A stretch of DNA of 64,000 nucleotides from contig CBDCWO010000006.1 of the NCBI GenBank assembly GCA_965223405.1, positions 4,712,001 to 4,776,000 on the forward strand, in the 5' to 3' direction. The notes under the pieces were generated by a model. That model did not search any database and was not told where the DNA came from. It was given only the letters and a program-made list of their open reading frames with translations. The position numbers were made by a program, and so were the translations under genes. Below, one piece after another: positions 55,520-64,000 of this stretch; position 1 is the first letter of the stretch, and the number at the start of each line of letters is the position of its first letter. The DNA comes from CBDCWO01 sp965223405 (GTDB lineage: Bacteria > Bacteroidota > Bacteroidia > Chitinophagales > Saprospiraceae).

Positions 55520-55956
55520 ATTGCCATTGAAATTGAGATTGCCATTGAGGTCGAGTGGAGTAAATAGCAATAGTAATGAAAACCTACAAATGGATCCTTA
55601 TCTCTAAAAATGAGATCCCGAACATTTGCAAGCAAATTTCGGGATGACATTCGTTTTTTGTTTTTGTTTAGGAAACAATAAGCAAGAACGAATAATTGAG
55701 ATTGCCATTGAAATTGAGATTACCATTGAGGTCGAGTGGAGTAAATAGCTATAGTAATGAAAACCTACAAATGGATCCTTATCTCTAAAATGAGATCCCG
55801 AACATTTGCAAGCAAATTTCGGGATGACATTCGTTTTTTGGTTTTTGTTTAGGAAACAATAGGCAATGTACAAAGAATTGAGATTGCCATTGAAATTGAG
55901 ATTGCCATTGAGGTCGAGTGGAGTAAATAGCACTAGTAATGAAAACCTACAAATAA
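55520..55956. repeat. Tandem repeat of about 182 bp (copies B, C, partial D)
   Basis: Copy B 55520-55700, copy C 55701-55882 and truncated D 55883-55956. Each starts with a short internal stutter (ATTGCCATTGAAATTGAG, ATTGCCATTGAGG). Each full copy contains a bulged 14-bp hairpin ATCCCGAA...TTTCGGGAT (55615-55645, 55795-55825). With copy A on the other side of IS110, the pre-insertion array held about three copies. Reading frames across the repeat are not genes. Confidence 0.85.
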
Positions 55957-56164
55957 AATTCTATATACGGATTCTGATTTCGAAAAAGCCGATGATCATA
56001 GTGGAGATTTAAACTTTGAAACCGAATTTGTCCCCCCTGAGGACCCTTGAGGGGGCAGGGGGTGGAATAATAATACCTAAAGTCAATAACAATAATTAAA
56101 GCATATGCTTGACTTTTGATTTAATATGCAAGAAATTCGAGTTCTAGTTCTAATGTCTTAGGCA
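55957..56164. other. Repeat-flanking intergenic DNA
   Basis: Contains the second TTGAGGGGGCAGGGGGTGG tract within 56044-56074, preceded by the similar sequence GTCCCCCCTGAGGACC (56029-56044). No gene. Confidence 0.5.
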
Positions 56165-56934
56165 ATGAACAGGATGAAAAAAGCTTTTCTGTATTTGATT
56201 ATATTTACATTTATCCATAATGGGTATACGCAAAATGATTCAGTAAAAGCAATTCAAAAGCCACCTGATGGATTTCAGACCAATGGTATGATTGATATGA
56301 TTCGAGCGGTGAGCAATGTGTCCTTCAAAGAAGATTTCTTGGTTCAAGGAGAACTTCCGGGAACAGCCCCCAGGCAAAGACCCCATCTGAACTGTTGTTC
56401 AAGTATAAATCATATGTAAGCTCTGATGATCCCGTGCTGATGATGGAAGTTTATCCTGAAATAAAGGCTAAAATTATTTCATTATCTGAAGTTGATCAAT
56501 CTGAAAGGGAAACCTTGATTTGGAAAGAACATTCAAAGGCCATCCAGCAGTTATCACTGCAATATTTGCGATATCATTTTCTCAAGGATGAATCTTTAGA
56601 GGCATTGAAAGAGTGTCATTTCTTGCTTGGAAAATTAATGGAGCACAAATCAGTTGATCTTGATGTTTTGGTTGATACATATGTGAAAATTGAATCTGAA
56701 TTAGACAATAGTACCAAAGAAAAGTATTTAGACCATATCGCAACAGAGTATTTTAAAGATCAAAGCTATTTACAGAAAAATGTACAATTGATGAAAGATA
56801 AGTATATGAACGCTGAAGATCCATTAAAAAAAGAAAGGTATCTGGCGGAAGTTAAGCATATGGAGAAATTGTCCGAGTGCATGCAATATGTTAATGACCT
56901 ATTGTCAATTGAGCAGAATTACAAAAGTAATTAA
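56165..56934 (+). pseudogene. Uncharacterised secreted helical protein, frameshifted
   Basis: The first frame (56165-56419) starts with a signal peptide (MKKAFLYLIIFTFIHNGYTQ) and continues normally to about VQGELPGTA, then ends in atypical sequence. A second frame reads PQAKTPSELLFKYKSYVSSD and runs to 56934 with amphipathic helices (LEALKECHFLLGKLMEHK, YLAEVKHMEKLSECMQY). Adding one C to the CCCCC run near 56367-56371 joins the two into about 255 residues. This is either a real frameshift or a base-calling error in the run. I do not recognise the family; the protein would be exported and alpha-helical. Confidence 0.65.
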
Positions 56935-57168
56935 ATTAAATTACTACCGTCTCACAAAGTGTTTAGATTTGATAGCTTTCATAGGCCGCTCTGTGTACAT
57001 CATGGATTTGTAAAATCCCATAGTTTTGAGTTACAGCTTAATTGAGCGAATTAAAATAATTGACTCCGGAAAAGAAATTGTCATAACTTGACACAAAGTC
57101 TGAGTATATTTTCAAAGACATTTGTTAATCCAATTTTTATAATTCTCAACAACTAATCAGCATTACCA

Positions 57169-57196
57169 TTGCCTTAATGAATTTCTTCTATATTTG
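57169..57196 (+). promoter_or_regulatory. Bacteroidota-type promoter upstream of tryptophanase
   Basis: TTG at 57169-57171, a 17-nt spacer, then TATATTTG at 57189-57196, an exact match to TTG-N17-23-TAnnTTTG. The 5' untranslated region would be about 25 nt. Confidence 0.6.
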
Positions 57197-57228
57197 GATT
57201 TGTTTGCCTTACTCCAAAATGTATAAAT

Positions 57229-58599
57229 ATGAAAACCATCATTGAACCTTTCAAAATTAAATCCGTCGAAACCATCCGATTTACATCCAAAACCGAGCGG
57301 GAACTAATATTGAGAAAAGCGTTTTACAATCCCTTTCTTATCCATGCAGATGATGTGATCATTGATTTGCTAACCGATAGTGGAACTTCTGCCATGAGTA
57401 ACAGGCAGTGGGCGGGAATCATGTTGGGTGATGAATCCTACGCCGGAGCTACCAGTTTTTTCAAGTTTGAAAAAGTGGTCAACGATCTCACTGGTATACC
57501 ATATATAATTCCGACTCATCAGGGGAGGGCGGCAGAAAAAATACTTTTTTCAATAATAGGAGGCGCTGGCAAAGTTGTGCTTAGCAATACTTTGTTCGAT
57601 ACCACACGGGCAAATGTGGAATATTCCGGAGCTGAAGGAATTGACCTGATACCGGAAGATTCTAAAAATCCCCAATATATCGCTGATTTTAAGGGAAATA
57701 TCGATACCCATTCTTTGGAGAAGAAAATACTGGAAATAGGAAAAGAAAATATACCTACCGTAGTATTGACAGTTACTAACAATTCGGGTGGGGGACAGCC
57801 GGTTTCGATGCAAAATATAATTGAGACCAAATCCATTTGTGATCGATATCAAATCCCGCTGACCATTGATGCTTGTAGATTTGCGGAAAATGGATATTTT
57901 ATCAAGCATCGAGAGCCGGGCTTTCAGGACAAAAGTGTCCAGGAAATTGCTCAGAAGATGTTCTCCTATGCGGACATTGTGACCATGAGCGCAAAAAAAG
58001 ATGCTTTTGCCAATATGGGTGGATTTCTAGCAATACGAGATCTTGAGTTGGCACGTCAGAGCCGCAATCTCCTAATAGTCACTGAGGGATTTCCAACCTA
58101 CGGAGGGCTGGCAGGAAGAGACCTGGAGGCTCTGGCAATCGGTCTTCAGGAAATTCTGGATGAGGATTATTTAAGATATCGGGTAAGAAGTATCGAATAT
58201 ATCGGTGAAAAACTGACAGCATCCGGAGTTCCAATGGTTTTGCCAACCGGAGGACATGCAATTTATCTTGATGCTGGAACGATGTTACCTCATATACCCA
58301 GAGATCAATATCCAGGGCAAGCACTCTGCTGTGCTCTATATTTAGCTGGTGGAATTCGCGGTGTCGAAATTGGTAGTGTGATGTTTGGTAAATATGCTGA
58401 TGACGGATCACTTATTTCACCTCCTTTAGAGTTGGTTCGATTAGCTATTCCCCGTAGAGTTTATACTCAATCTCATATGGATTACCTGATCGAGGTCATT
58501 CAGGAAGTAAAAGAATATGCAGATCAAATCACGGGCTTTAAAATCATTGAAGAAGCACCCATATTACGACATTTTACCGCTAAATTTGCACCTTTTTAA
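57229..58599 (+). CDS. tnaA: Tryptophanase (tryptophan indole-lyase)
   Basis: A 456-residue PLP enzyme that splits Trp into indole, pyruvate and ammonia. The whole chain follows the tryptophanase/tyrosine phenol-lyase family: SNRQWAGIMLGDESYAG, IPTHQGRAAEKILF, IDACRFAENGYFIK and MSAKKDAFANMGG, with the PLP Lys at residue 257. In the discriminating region it reads GIRGVEIGS, as in tryptophanase, whereas tyrosine phenol-lyase has an Arg before the Gly (MERG). The ending LRHFTAKFAPF is family-typical. No TnaC-like leader or Rho-type region was found; a consensus promoter lies just upstream. purC starts 10 nt downstream, so the two genes are likely co-transcribed. Confidence 0.92.
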   Translation: MKTIIEPFKIKSVETIRFTSKTERELILRKAFYNPFLIHADDVIIDLLTDSGTSAMSNRQWAGIMLGDESYAGATSFFKFEKVVNDLTGIPYIIPTHQGRAAEKILFSIIGGAGKVVLSNTLFDTTRANVEYSGAEGIDLIPEDSKNPQYIADFKGNIDTHSLEKKILEIGKENIPTVVLTVTNNSGGGQPVSMQNIIETKSICDRYQIPLTIDACRFAENGYFIKHREPGFQDKSVQEIAQKMFSYADIVTMSAKKDAFANMGGFLAIRDLELARQSRNLLIVTEGFPTYGGLAGRDLEALAIGLQEILDEDYLRYRVRSIEYIGEKLTASGVPMVLPTGGHAIYLDAGTMLPHIPRDQYPGQALCCALYLAGGIRGVEIGSVMFGKYADDGSLISPPLELVRLAIPRRVYTQSHMDYLIEVIQEVKEYADQITGFKIIEEAPILRHFTAKFAPF

Positions 58600-58609
58600 A
58601 CCATAAACT

Positions 58610-59554
58610 ATGTTAGGAATATCCAAGGCCAATCTTGATTTTCACCCCGATCAACAGATATACCATGGAAAGGTAAGAGATGTATACGCGATTGGCAACC
58701 TGTTGGTCATGGTGGCTAGTGATAGAATTTCGGCATTTGATCATATTCTGCCTGCACCTATACCTTACAAAGGGCAGGTGCTGAACCAATTGGCTGCTTT
58801 CTTTTTAAAGCAAACCGGAGACATTTGTCCAAATTGGATGTTGGCTTGTCCGGATCCCAATGTAATGATTGGCCATCGATGCAAGCCCTATCGAGTAGAA
58901 ATGGTCATTCGGGGATATTTGGCAGGTCATGCTTGGCGTGAATATAAGAGTGGCAAAAGGACGATCTGTGGTGTATCGATGCCGGATGGACTTCGTGAAG
59001 GCGATCCATTTCCAGAACCAATTATTACCCCTGCTACAAAAGCTGAGGAAGGTCATGATGAAGATATTTCAAAAGAAGATATTATTAAGGCCAAAATTAT
59101 CCCTTTTGAAGAGTATCAAGTATTGGAAACATACACCAGGGCATTGTTTCAGAGGGGGCAGCTAATGGCTAACAGCCAAGGTCTTATTTTGGTAGATACA
59201 AAATATGAATTTGGGTCTTCCAATGGTGAAATTATGTTGATAGATGAAATCCACACACCAGATAGTTCTCGATACTATTACTTGGACGGATATGCAGAGC
59301 GACAAGAAAGCGGTGAAAAACAGTTGCAATTATCAAAGGAGTTTGTCAGGGAATGGCTAATGGAGAATGGATTTCAAGGGTTAAAAGGCCAGACTATGCC
59401 GACGATGCCGGATGAATTTATCAAGAAGGTAAGTGAAAGATATATAGAGCTCTACACAAAAATGACCGGATCGGAATTTATTCGTCAGGATTATAGTAAT
59501 TGGCAACAAAGGATTGTCCAGAATACAACGAATGCTCTGAAGCAGTTACGGTAA
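58610..59554 (+). CDS. purC: Phosphoribosylaminoimidazole-succinocarboxamide synthase (SAICAR synthase)
   Basis: A 314-residue purine biosynthesis enzyme joining CAIR and aspartate with ATP. Conserved blocks: YHGKVRDVYAIGNLLVMVASD (ATP-binding beta hairpin), RISAFDHILPAPIPYKGQVLN, VEMVIRGYLAGHAWREYKSG, ITPATKAEEGHDEDIS, KYEFGSSNGEIMLIDEIHTPDSSRY. The length suits the long (fungal/Bacteroidota) form rather than the roughly 240-residue E. coli form. It follows tnaA by 10 nt, an unusual partner. The convergent delta-60 gene follows at 59668 with no clear terminator between. Confidence 0.96.
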   Translation: MLGISKANLDFHPDQQIYHGKVRDVYAIGNLLVMVASDRISAFDHILPAPIPYKGQVLNQLAAFFLKQTGDICPNWMLACPDPNVMIGHRCKPYRVEMVIRGYLAGHAWREYKSGKRTICGVSMPDGLREGDPFPEPIITPATKAEEGHDEDISKEDIIKAKIIPFEEYQVLETYTRALFQRGQLMANSQGLILVDTKYEFGSSNGEIMLIDEIHTPDSSRYYYLDGYAERQESGEKQLQLSKEFVREWLMENGFQGLKGQTMPTMPDEFIKKVSERYIELYTKMTGSEFIRQDYSNWQQRIVQNTTNALKQLR

Positions 59555-59667
59555 CCACTTTTCCATCGGTCAGAAAAAATATTACTTTGGCAGTCTGGTT
59601 GATTTCACAGTATGGTCTAAATAAAGTTTGAAACTGGAAAATCAATGTCCGACTTTGACAACTATTT

Positions 59668-61188
59668 CTATTTCTTGATAATCTTTATCGTCCGTTGTGG
59701 ACCATTTGAACGGAGTATTAATGAATACATTCCTGGAGCCAAATTGGGATTTAAATCTAACCTTATATTCCATTCATCTTGCCGTACATTTTTATTTACC
59801 CAAGTATATTTGAGTTTTCCCTGCAGATCAAATAACTCAAAAATGAGGTTGCCAACAAGACCTTGGTCTGATGAAATCCAAATCTCTGTGGCAGTGGGAT
59901 TAGGAAAAATACGGAAATCACTCAAACCTTTATGTATAGTTTCAATGTGGGTTGTAGTATTGGAAAAATACTTGCAGGTCATTAAATCAAATCCACCCGC
60001 AAAGTCAAATGTATACCCAGTTAAAAGAATATTTTCTTGATTATCTAAAACCATATCATTGCTGAATAATGAACCGGTGTTTACTACTCCGCCAACTCCA
60101 AAAGTAGATTCTGGCGTGCCATCAGAGTTTAATTTGATTATGACATTTTCACCACATCCAATGATTGATTCGTCTGACAGTGTAGCAACCTGATGTAATA
60201 TAGCATTTGATCCGGTTGGAAGTATGACTTTTCCTTGATTACCAAATGTCTCATCGTAGCTTCCGTTGGGTAAATACCTGAAAATGAGCGCCTCATTTTC
60301 CATTCCATTATAGGCCCCTCCTGAGATGATAATCTTTCCATCCTTTTGTATTGTCATTCCTTCAGAAACGTCTGTGTTATCACCTATATCAACCATTACT
60401 ACCCCATTTGTTCCAAAAGAGGTGTCGATAATTCCTTCTGGTTTCACTTTTATTATAAATGGATCCCAATCACTGCCCACCCATTTGGATCCAGTTACTA
60501 ATATGCCTCCATCTTCTGCCTTTTCCATAGCGTATAGGTTATACCCAAATTGACCTAGGGAATGAGCAAAAATGCCTTGATTTCCAAAGCTTTTATCCAC
60601 TGAGCCGTCATCCTTAATTTTGACAATTTGAATATTGCCAGCAGATCCACAAACAAAAGTTCCCAAGGTCGGCTCGTACATCATTGCCCCTGCCACCCAG
60701 CCGTTCAGACCACCTTCGATTTCAGCATAGCCATTCGTTCCAAATGAGGGATCCGGAGTACCTTCATGAGTAAATTTTGCGACGGTGACCGTAGAGGTAT
60801 TTTGAAAGAAGGAGCTGATCAATACTAAAAAATTATTTTCGGTATGGTTGGTTATGTCGACGGCACTATTATAACCACCTGTAATTTGGTCTCTGATCGC
60901 ACCATTATCCCCAAATGAGGAAACGGGATTACCTTGTTTACTCAACTTTACAATTAAGTATTCGACATTTTCCGACTCCCCAATTTGAGCCTCCCCGACC
61001 ACAATGTGTTCTTCATTAGGTAAATTTATTATTGCTCTATAGAATTCAAATTTTGAGATATCTTGTACTTTTACACCATTGATACCGTAGGTTGGATCTA
61101 AGGTGCCGGCCTGACCAAGACTCCTTAGACTTATACCTAAGGCCAAAACGATAATTAACAAAATCTGGTGGTGGTTGAAATTTCTCAT
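59668..61188 (-). CDS. Delta-60 repeat protein with T9SS type A sorting domain
   Basis: A 506-residue secreted protein (signal IVLALGISLRSLGQ). Residues about 27-410 are delta-60 propeller repeats with the periodic motif DxxFGxxGxV: LDPTYGINGVKVQ, VSSFGDNGA, DPSFGTNGYAEI, DKSFGNQGIFAH, DTSFGTNGVVMV, DETFGNQGKVI and ESTFGVGGVVN. The C-terminal roughly 80 residues (FRIFPNPTATEIWI ... APGMYSLILRSNG) are a type A sorting domain used by the type IX secretion system, so the protein should be exported across the outer membrane. Its exact role is unknown. This is the only clear T9SS cargo in the window. Confidence 0.92.
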   Translation of the reverse strand: MRNFNHHQILLIIVLALGISLRSLGQAGTLDPTYGINGVKVQDISKFEFYRAIINLPNEEHIVVGEAQIGESENVEYLIVKLSKQGNPVSSFGDNGAIRDQITGGYNSAVDITNHTENNFLVLISSFFQNTSTVTVAKFTHEGTPDPSFGTNGYAEIEGGLNGWVAGAMMYEPTLGTFVCGSAGNIQIVKIKDDGSVDKSFGNQGIFAHSLGQFGYNLYAMEKAEDGGILVTGSKWVGSDWDPFIIKVKPEGIIDTSFGTNGVVMVDIGDNTDVSEGMTIQKDGKIIISGGAYNGMENEALIFRYLPNGSYDETFGNQGKVILPTGSNAILHQVATLSDESIIGCGENVIIKLNSDGTPESTFGVGGVVNTGSLFSNDMVLDNQENILLTGYTFDFAGGFDLMTCKYFSNTTTHIETIHKGLSDFRIFPNPTATEIWISSDQGLVGNLIFELFDLQGKLKYTWVNKNVRQDEWNIRLDLNPNLAPGMYSLILRSNGPQRTIKIIKK

Positions 61189-61449
61189 ACATTTGGATTT
61201 TAATGATTGGAGCTCCGCCCAAATGAGGATATAAATATCTATTTACTATAATACTGAAATTAGTTGACAATGTCAATTTCTCGAACCAGTTATCCCCTCA
61301 TAGAACTACGTACTTTGACCGGATTCAATTGGTTGTGTCCTCTTATATGAAGATCAATTTTTTAGGTCCAGCATTTTAAACCACTTCCATGTTTTATATA
61401 ATTGAAGTTCCCAGCAGACCTGGCAAATTTTAAATTTGACAATAAATAA

Positions 61450-62661
61450 TCATTTAATTCCATCCACGTAGTCTTGTAAGTAGGAGAAAGACCTAGTTAA
61501 GTGTCCGTTTTTGGCAATAGTGGCCTGATCCAGTGTATTCAAGGGATCCCCCGTCATCCATTTAGGTAAAATATGATTTAAAAATTGATTTCCAAATGCA
61601 AGGGAAGCATCACGAGGCAACTCATTTGGAAGATTATCTATGGTAATCATATCAATAACATGTTCTTGATACGGATCTTCTTCTTTTCCACTTTGAGGAT
61701 TAAATCCAAATACCGGATTGGTAATTGTAGTATTTCGGATCGAACTGGGAATGGAGCTTTGGGGAGCCAAGTCGCAACTGATGTCAGATATGGTTCTAAT
61801 GCGAAAATCCGCACCTTGCATTTCATATAGGGTGAAAAATGGAGCCGCTTTAGGATCGTAATAAATACCGTTGATCAGAATATCGGATAGTTGATAGTAG
61901 CGTTTAAATTTCATGATAAAATGATCGGGATCTGTGTAGAATTCATTCTTATTAAAGGAGATTCCATCCTGATGCTCGCAATAATCTTCCGCGGACAGTT
62001 GGGTGAAAACGGGCGATGTATAATCTGTAACCAAATAATCTTCGGGACTCACTCTATGGATGCGCATATCTTTCAAAACTTGAATTGCACCCGTACTTAC
62101 TCTCCCGGTACCCGTAAGAACAATTCTGACTTTGGGTATTGATATTTTTTTAAAATTGCTTTTTGCTTCGGAGTAATCTTGGCATTTATACAGCCTGGGC
62201 AAGTTGAACGAATTGGTTCTTTGACCAAAGGCCCAAATTCCATTATAGGCGCCGACCATGCCCGCAAAGTGCCCAAAAGCAATCAAACGTTGGTTATATT
62301 CATCAGTGAGAACTTCATAGTCTATTAAAGTGATTTTCTTTACCAAAATTGCACGCAACAAATCCCTGTTGTACGCTTGTTCTTTGATGGTATGAGAAAA
62401 AAACATATAGGTTTTACCATCAATAAGTTGTGAGATAGGTACTTCCTTGATGCCTAATAACAAATCACACTTGCTTACATCTTCACAAACTTCTATACCG
62501 GCAGCAAGATATTCATTGTTGCTAAAACAGCGATTTTCTGCGGATTGTATAAAAATCCGGATCCCAAATTTGCTTTGGGCTTTCCGGCATTGCGTAGGTG
62601 TCATTGCAACACGGCTATCCGGGGGGATTTTTCCTTCTTTGATAATACCTACTGAAAGCAT
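61450..62661 (-). CDS. Saccharopine dehydrogenase-like / alanine-dehydrogenase-fold NAD enzyme
   Basis: About 403 residues from ATG 62661, where MLSVGIIKEGKIPPDSRVAM begins exactly like the family; an in-frame ATG at 62706 adds 15 residues of doubtful value. The N-terminal domain includes RVAMTPTQC and YMFFSHTIKEQ, and the NAD-binding part holds VLTGTGRVSTGAIQVLKDM. Later FTLYEMQGADFRIRTISDIS and TITNPVFGFNP resemble lysine-forming saccharopine dehydrogenase (LYS1 type) and related oxidoreductases. The reaction in this organism is uncertain. The IS1182-type element lies about 130 nt upstream on the same strand and might influence its expression. Confidence 0.82.
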   Translation of the reverse strand: MLSVGIIKEGKIPPDSRVAMTPTQCRKAQSKFGIRIFIQSAENRCFSNNEYLAAGIEVCEDVSKCDLLLGIKEVPISQLIDGKTYMFFSHTIKEQAYNRDLLRAILVKKITLIDYEVLTDEYNQRLIAFGHFAGMVGAYNGIWAFGQRTNSFNLPRLYKCQDYSEAKSNFKKISIPKVRIVLTGTGRVSTGAIQVLKDMRIHRVSPEDYLVTDYTSPVFTQLSAEDYCEHQDGISFNKNEFYTDPDHFIMKFKRYYQLSDILINGIYYDPKAAPFFTLYEMQGADFRIRTISDISCDLAPQSSIPSSIRNTTITNPVFGFNPQSGKEEDPYQEHVIDMITIDNLPNELPRDASLAFGNQFLNHILPKWMTGDPLNTLDQATIAKNGHLTRSFSYLQDYVDGIK

Positions 62662-62726
62662 GATTATTTTGGTTATAGGCAGGCTAATGTATGAGAAATT
62701 CGGCAAGAAATTTAGAAATAAAGTTT

Positions 62727-64000
62727 GAGTTTACTCCGAAAACTCCTTTTTCATGATTTCAACATATTTTTTACTCCTGAAGGAAGTTTTCAGAATGTTA
62801 ACTTGTGATTTGCAATGGGAGTATTCATGATGCATCGTAGTAGCCAATGAAAGAATATTAGGGTATTTCTCCCTATTTTTTCCGTAATTCTTACAACATT
62901 TACCCATAATGCTCGTGACAGGACATACCAATGGCATTTAACTAATCCCCGATATATGATTTTGTTCCTTTTTTTTAGTCTGTGAAAGCATTGATGGATG
63001 GTTGATTCTGCTGTTGCTCTTAGATTGTAACTTTCCTGATTGACTTGCTCTTGTATTCGTTGGTGTTGTATGTAATTGTCGATTTGTTCTTCTGTCATAT
63101 ATCTTTTGTTTCCACCTACTGTATGGATAACATGCTTTTGGGCTCGTTCTGAATAATGTACTTCTAGGTGCTCGCCACTCTGTCTATCGAAAACTTCCAG
63201 ATTTCCCTGTTCGTCTTTCTCCATTTGATATGATAAACTTCTGCCTTTCATCTTTGCAATACTCCATTGGGGTCGTTGTTCTTTAAGCATTTCTTCTCGA
63301 TTCGCAATGCTGTCATAGCCTCCATCTGTTATTACTTCTTCTATCTTTTGGCCTTCATCGTGGGCTTGTTCCAGTATCTGTTGGCAGGTATCAACTGTTT
63401 TTATTAAAAATGCATCTTCGCTTACATTTGCTTTAACTACTTCAACATCTAATATTAAATGTACATCCTCCTGGGGATCACAACTTTCTGTCACATTGGA
63501 ATGGTATCCTGTTACTGTTTGTTTGCTTGCTCCTTGTCCTTTGGTACGATAAGCTGCATCCGGATCATGGATAGATTGTACGCTGGATGATGGAATATCT
63601 TTAGGCTGCTTGAGTACTACTTTCTGATCGCTGCCACCTGGGCTATCATCGTTTTCATCATTGTCCTTTTGCTCATATTGCTCTTCATAGATGCGTTTTA
63701 ATAAAACATATGATTCCTCCACACTTCCTTTTCCATGCTCTAGTAGTACTCCTATTATCTGACCCATGCTGACAAGCATCTCCTTCTTCTGATGAGCATT
63801 CAATGGATAAGTGAGATTGGAAGTACTCTTTGTTTGTAATGCTTCCAATATCTCATAACTAGAAGCATCCATGTGTGTCCTCATTTCATTGAGTGGCTTG
63901 CCACTCACATACTTCCTCACTGCTTCAACTATTAAGTGCAACCTGTTGGACTTGGCTATGTTACTATTGATTAGCTTGGAATCAAGGCGTATCTTCTTGC
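62727..64000 (-). mobile_element. IS1182-type element, partial
   Basis: Transposase plus about 60 bp of 3' flank. GAGTTTACTCCGAAAACTCC near 62729-62748 may be the terminal inverted repeat, and TTTACTCC recurs at 62770-62777. The other end is outside the window, so the terminus is not verified. Confidence 0.55.
62790..64000 (-). CDS. IS1182-family transposase, N-terminus beyond window edge
   Basis: The leftward frame is open from the right edge (KIRLDSKLINSNIAKSNR...) to the stop at 62790, 403 visible codons, so the beginning lies outside the window. Visible DDE-type features are ILDVEVVKANVSED, the second Asp in VITDGGYDS and the Glu in RATAESTIHQCFHRLKKRN. A poorly conserved acidic linker (EEQYEQKDNDENDDSPGG) separates the N-terminal region from the catalytic core. 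There is no internal stop or frameshift, so it may be active. The element's left terminus is probably near 62727-62750. Confidence 0.88.
   Translation of the reverse strand, partial: KKIRLDSKLINSNIAKSNRLHLIVEAVRKYVSGKPLNEMRTHMDASSYEILEALQTKSTSNLTYPLNAHQKKEMLVSMGQIIGVLLEHGKGSVEESYVLLKRIYEEQYEQKDNDENDDSPGGSDQKVVLKQPKDIPSSSVQSIHDPDAAYRTKGQGASKQTVTGYHSNVTESCDPQEDVHLILDVEVVKANVSEDAFLIKTVDTCQQILEQAHDEGQKIEEVITDGGYDSIANREEMLKEQRPQWSIAKMKGRSLSYQMEKDEQGNLEVFDRQSGEHLEVHYSERAQKHVIHTVGGNKRYMTEEQIDNYIQHQRIQEQVNQESYNLRATAESTIHQCFHRLKKRNKIIYRGLVKCHWYVLSRALWVNVVRITEKIGRNTLIFFHWLLRCIMNTPIANHKLTF

Noticed and set aside
55604..55933. Minus-strand ORFs across the tandem repeat (LFTPLDLNGNLNFNGNL-type)
   Set aside because: They are translations of low-complexity repeat units and break with unit length; no family features.
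55520..55956. Possible CRISPR-like repeat array
   Set aside because: Units are about 182 bp without short repeats separated by unique spacers, and no cas genes are present.
57177..57245. Short ORF MNFFYIWICLPYSK... overlapping the tryptophanase start, like a TnaC leader
   Set aside because: The DNA coincides with an exact TTG-N17-TATATTTG promoter, so it would be mostly upstream of or at the transcription start. It has one Trp and no TnaC-like ending.

Overview
The window looks like a chromosomal piece of a Bacteroidota bacterium, most likely an aquatic Saprospiria-like lineage (the lineage is inferred). Supporting features are a SusC/SusD pair, a T9SS-type C-terminal sorting domain, many Bacteroidota-style lipoprotein signals, promoter sites of the TTG-N17-23-TAnnTTTG type, almost no Shine-Dalgarno sequences, and moderately AT-rich DNA. 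No rRNA, tRNA or CRISPR array was seen.

Region 1 (1-15.9 kb) is a glycan-degradation block. A leftward, edge-truncated TIM-barrel-like protein appears to end in a formylglycine-generating-enzyme-like domain. Rightward genes follow: an SGNH esterase, four S1 sulfatases with CxPxR/CxAxR-type maturation motifs, a DUF1080 (3-keto-glycoside hydrolase-like) lipoprotein, a beta-propeller/cupredoxin protein and a GH95 fucosidase. A GH29 fucosidase and a GH33 sialidase (27.6-30.2 kb) and a fifth sulfatase (37.4 kb) extend the theme. The likely substrates are sulfated, fucosylated and partly sialylated glycans. A second sugar operon (39.5-44.1 kb) holds DUF1080, Gfo/Idh, SDR, ROK kinase and SIS proteins.

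Region 2 (16-22.6 kb) has a tricorn-type protease, a 6-bladed propeller gene broken by an in-frame stop, and a choice-of-anchor-B protein.

Region 3 (22.9-27.1 kb) is the phenylalanine/tyrosine operon: prephenate dehydratase, aminotransferase, prephenate dehydrogenase and DAHP synthase-chorismate mutase. Its leader is the most striking part of the window. Two consecutive short ORFs, each crowded with Phe and Tyr codons, are each followed by a mutually exclusive antiterminator/terminator pair. This reads as tandem transcription attenuation.

Region 4 (30-49 kb) mixes an M61 peptidase, a propeller lipoprotein, SGNH proteins, a 1007-residue kinase/M23/class III aminotransferase fusion, a phosphotransferase and several uncharacterised proteins. 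Three intergenic palindromic elements share a 12-nt apical motif.

Region 5 (49-64 kb) has a SusC/SusD pair with a clear terminator. An IS110 element is inserted in a roughly 182-bp tandem repeat, so its ends can be read off. A frameshifted gene, a tryptophanase-purC pair, a delta-60-repeat T9SS protein, a saccharopine-dehydrogenase-like enzyme and an edge-truncated IS1182-type transposase follow.
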